8,692 nt of DNA, from assembly GCA_017427625.1 (NCBI GenBank), contig JAFRSL010000133.1:1-8692 (forward strand), read 5' to 3'. Origin of the DNA: Synergistaceae bacterium (lineage in GTDB: Bacteria > Synergistota > Synergistia > Synergistales > Aminobacteriaceae). The position numbers and the translations under genes are program-made. The notes beneath the pieces were generated by a model that made no database searches, had not been told where the DNA came from, and worked only from the letters and a program-made list of their open reading frames with translations. Shown in pieces: positions 6,483 to 8,692 of this stretch. Within the stretch, counting starts at the first letter, position 1. Each line of letters begins with the position of its first letter.

Positions 6483-8692
6483 ATGAAGAAGTTTTGCATC
6501 ACGGTTTATCTCCTCATCATGGCATTGTTCGTCCTAACGATGTCAGGATGCGGAGGAAGCAGCAGCAGCGGGGGCGGTTCAACCACTCAGTCAGCGCAGA
6601 GCAAGAGGATGGTGTTCACGTCATCGGCTCTCAAGAGGAACGGAAGCTATAACCTTTATCGCGGGGACAATTTAGGGACGATTGAGGGAATAACCTCGAA
6701 GTACTACCTTGCGCCTGTAACTCGCGGGAATGAGAGCATCACGATGAACCTTGAGTTCGCCAACGCGGTAAGCCAGGACCTTCCGTTCATGATAACCGAA
6801 TCTGACGGCTCGACGGTGCTTTTCTACTACAACCCCAAAGGCACAGGAACGGACACAACTACATCGAGCGTTACACGTTTCGGCGGAAGCAGCCAGAAGC
6901 TGAGTTACTCGAACTTGACGCTCACGGACGCATCGATTGAACTTGATGACGAGGACGCTATTGATGTCGTTCTTAACTCGGACGGAACGGCAACAGCAAG
7001 CGGCTCTGTAGTTCCTGTGTACAATTACGTGTGGCACGCTGACCCCAAGCACCCTGCGGAATACTGGACGCTCGGAATTGATGGGACTAACGAGCTTGAC
7101 GAGGACGCATATGAGGACGCAATCACGAGCACGAACAACGGACTCTATATTGCCCGCGATGTCCGCTACACTTCGAACACTCTGAACTTCACGACCTCCA
7201 ACACCGCGAAGAAAGACGAGGATACGGAATATGTAGTGTACTATGACACTTCATCGTCGGCAGTCACTGAGGCAATCAAGGCATTGGGGACGACATACGG
7301 CTCTGCATACAGCACAGACAAGTACATCTTCGCAACTCTCCCGATGCAGACGGGCGGAATGGGAGGTATGCCCGGCGGACAGGGCGGACTCGGAAGCGGC
7401 GATTTTCCCGGAACTCCTCCTGATGGCGGAATGCCCAGCGGCGACATGAGAACACCTCCCAGCGGTGATACGAGAATGCCTGCGATGAATGCGGCGGCTG
7501 ACAGCTCGATAGCGGCCATGTCAACGATGACTCACTCGGCTTCGGACGCTTACAATAACCCCGTACTCCACATCACAAAGGCCGGAACCTACAGAATCTC
7601 GGGAAAGTGGCACGGCCAGATATGGGTTGAAGCCGGAGCAAAGGCACAGCATCAGGTCGCGTTAATCCTCAACGGCGTTGAAGTTAGCTGCGACGTTGCA
7701 CCTGCGCTTGTGTTCTACAAGGTCTACAAGTGGGCGGAAGATAATAACTACGATAACCAGTCAACACTCACAGCCAGTAATATCTGGAGGACACTCAGCG
7801 ACAAGATGATCAGCTCTGACGGTTTCTATGATGTCGGTGCGATTGTCGAGGTTGCTGACGGAACTACAAACACGTTCACGGGCGCGAACACCTACAGGAT
7901 TCTCGAACTTTCGCCGAAACTTGACGACGACACCGATCTTCCGAAGTACAGCGCGTCAGAAATCGGGAGCAACATCTCAGCACAGCAGAAAATGTACAAG
8001 CTCGACGGAGCGTTCCATTCACGTCGCACAATGGTAATCGGCGGAGGTTCAGCGGGAACAGGCAGACTCAGCATCACGTCAACGACATGCGAGGGCCTGG
8101 ACTCCGAGATGCACATGCTGATTGACGGCGGAGTCATCACAGTCTCAGCACCCGATGACGGAATCAACGTGAACGAGGACTATGTGTCAGTCTTCACGAT
8201 GAACAGCGGAACTCTCAATGTGAGTTCAACGAATGCTGACGGAATCGACTCGAACGGCTGGATCGTCGTCAACGGCGGAACGCTCAACATCACAGCAGGC
8301 AGTCAGGCGCAGAACTCAGCGGGCGAAGCAGGGATTGATGCAGAGAACGATGTTTACATTGCTCCCAGCGCGACATACAACTGGACAGCAGCAAGCGGAA
8401 ACAGCGGCGGAAACACTAACCCCGGCGGCAACGGCAATACCGACAATGGCAACACAGACAACGGCAACACAGACAACGGTACGAACACCAACACCGATAA
8501 CGGGAACACTCAGACCGACACCGGCAATACTACGGGATACAGCATTATTTCCGTAGTAGAGACGAGCCAGACAGTAGGCGACTCAGTGTTCACGCTGTTC
8601 CCAAGCAGCAGTAGCATTGCAACCGACACAGAGGGCACGAGGAATATTTCGTCTTCAGGAAGCACGTTCCCTCTCGTCCACAGGGTCAACGA
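6483..8692 (+). CDS. Lipoprotein with Cthe_2159-type carbohydrate-binding domain; C-terminus cut by window edge
   Basis: The ATG at 6483 is preceded by AGGAGGT at 6467-6473, 9 nt away, and 736 codons follow without a stop. Residues 1-23 are a lipoprotein signal: MKKF, a hydrophobic core and a lipobox ending MSGC, with C23 as lipidated residue and a GGSSSSGGGS spacer. Residues ~31-287 look beta-rich and I do not recognise them. Residues 288-339 are rich in Gly, Pro and Met (GGMGGMPGGQGG). Residues ~348-640 resemble the Cthe_2159 family, a right-handed beta-helix that in characterised members binds acidic polysaccharides or cellulose with calcium: KAGTYRISG, VALILNGVEV, NADGIDSNGWIVVNGGTL. A segment at about 413-450 seems inserted relative to the family. 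Residues 641-685 are an Asn/Gly/Thr/Asp linker, followed by the start of another region (YSIISVVE) cut by the edge. Likely role: surface glycan binding; the ligand is unknown. Confidence 0.9.
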   Translation, partial: MKKFCITVYLLIMALFVLTMSGCGGSSSSGGGSTTQSAQSKRMVFTSSALKRNGSYNLYRGDNLGTIEGITSKYYLAPVTRGNESITMNLEFANAVSQDLPFMITESDGSTVLFYYNPKGTGTDTTTSSVTRFGGSSQKLSYSNLTLTDASIELDDEDAIDVVLNSDGTATASGSVVPVYNYVWHADPKHPAEYWTLGIDGTNELDEDAYEDAITSTNNGLYIARDVRYTSNTLNFTTSNTAKKDEDTEYVVYYDTSSSAVTEAIKALGTTYGSAYSTDKYIFATLPMQTGGMGGMPGGQGGLGSGDFPGTPPDGGMPSGDMRTPPSGDTRMPAMNAAADSSIAAMSTMTHSASDAYNNPVLHITKAGTYRISGKWHGQIWVEAGAKAQHQVALILNGVEVSCDVAPALVFYKVYKWAEDNNYDNQSTLTASNIWRTLSDKMISSDGFYDVGAIVEVADGTTNTFTGANTYRILELSPKLDDDTDLPKYSASEIGSNISAQQKMYKLDGAFHSRRTMVIGGGSAGTGRLSITSTTCEGLDSEMHMLIDGGVITVSAPDDGINVNEDYVSVFTMNSGTLNVSSTNADGIDSNGWIVVNGGTLNITAGSQAQNSAGEAGIDAENDVYIAPSATYNWTAASGNSGGNTNPGGNGNTDNGNTDNGNTDNGTNTNTDNGNTQTDTGNTTGYSIISVVETSQTVGDSVFTLFPSSSSIATDTEGTRNISSSGSTFPLVHRVN
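8430..8474 (+). repeat. 15-bp tandem repeat coding for NGNTD
   Basis: Three 15-bp units encode NGNTD three times (residues 650-664). Degenerate copies continue to about 8530. This gives a flexible, uncharged-to-acidic linker between the beta-helix domain and the C-terminal region. The repeat is prone to slippage in multiples of 15 bp, which would change linker length without breaking frame. Confidence 0.8.

Noticed and set aside
5863..6486. Plus-strand open frames opposite tnpB, and one ending at 6486
   Set aside because: They lie antisense to a well-conserved TnpB and have no ribosome sites. Only the last 15 or so codons of the one ending at 6486 matter, in the empty-site reconstruction reported above.
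7241..7524. Minus-strand open frames opposite the lipoprotein Gly/Pro/Met-rich region
   Set aside because: They come from the GC-rich repeats of the sense gene and have no recognisable domain or start signal.

Overview
The window holds two large exported-protein genes that point away from each other, each cut by a window edge, with a small tnpB-only insertion element of the IS200/IS605 group between them. The flanking genes are moderately GC-rich and the tnpB region is clearly AT-richer. The lipoprotein leader (MSGCGGSSSSG type), the C1 peptidase followed by a lectin-like domain, and the 21-residue LRRs fit an anaerobic gut or rumen bacterium, possibly of the Synergistota. That taxonomic guess rests on style only and is not proven.

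Layout. 1-5015 (minus): a C1A (papain-type) peptidase reading without a break for 1671 codons and running off the left edge. It has a signal peptide, a peptidase domain with Q83/C89/H245/N277, a lectin-like domain, and then three tandem copies of a composite module made of an EF-hand loop, LRRs and a beta module. The LRR number rises from about 2 to 11 to 13, and Ig-like (He_PIG-type) domains are inserted after the second and third copies. 5016-5151: a short regulatory and junction region with a plus-strand promoter whose -10 is palindromic, a sequence resembling the element's left end, and the hairpin at the element's right end. 5152-6357 (minus): an intact-looking TnpB RNA-guided nuclease, with its predicted omega-RNA overlapping the gene's 3' end. 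6358-6482: the tnpB promoter, the left-end hairpin and a promoter for the rightward gene. 6483-8692 (plus): a lipoprotein with a Cthe_2159-type carbohydrate-binding beta-helix domain, running off the right edge.

How it may work together. Both host genes encode secreted or surface proteins: a protease with long binding arrays, and a glycan-binding lipoprotein. Before the insertion they probably shared one short divergent promoter region. If the element is removed at its most likely boundaries, the plus-strand promoter comes close to the lipoprotein gene, and an 18-codon leader ORF appears whose stop overlaps the lipoprotein ATG. No tnpA, CRISPR array, tRNA or rRNA gene is visible.
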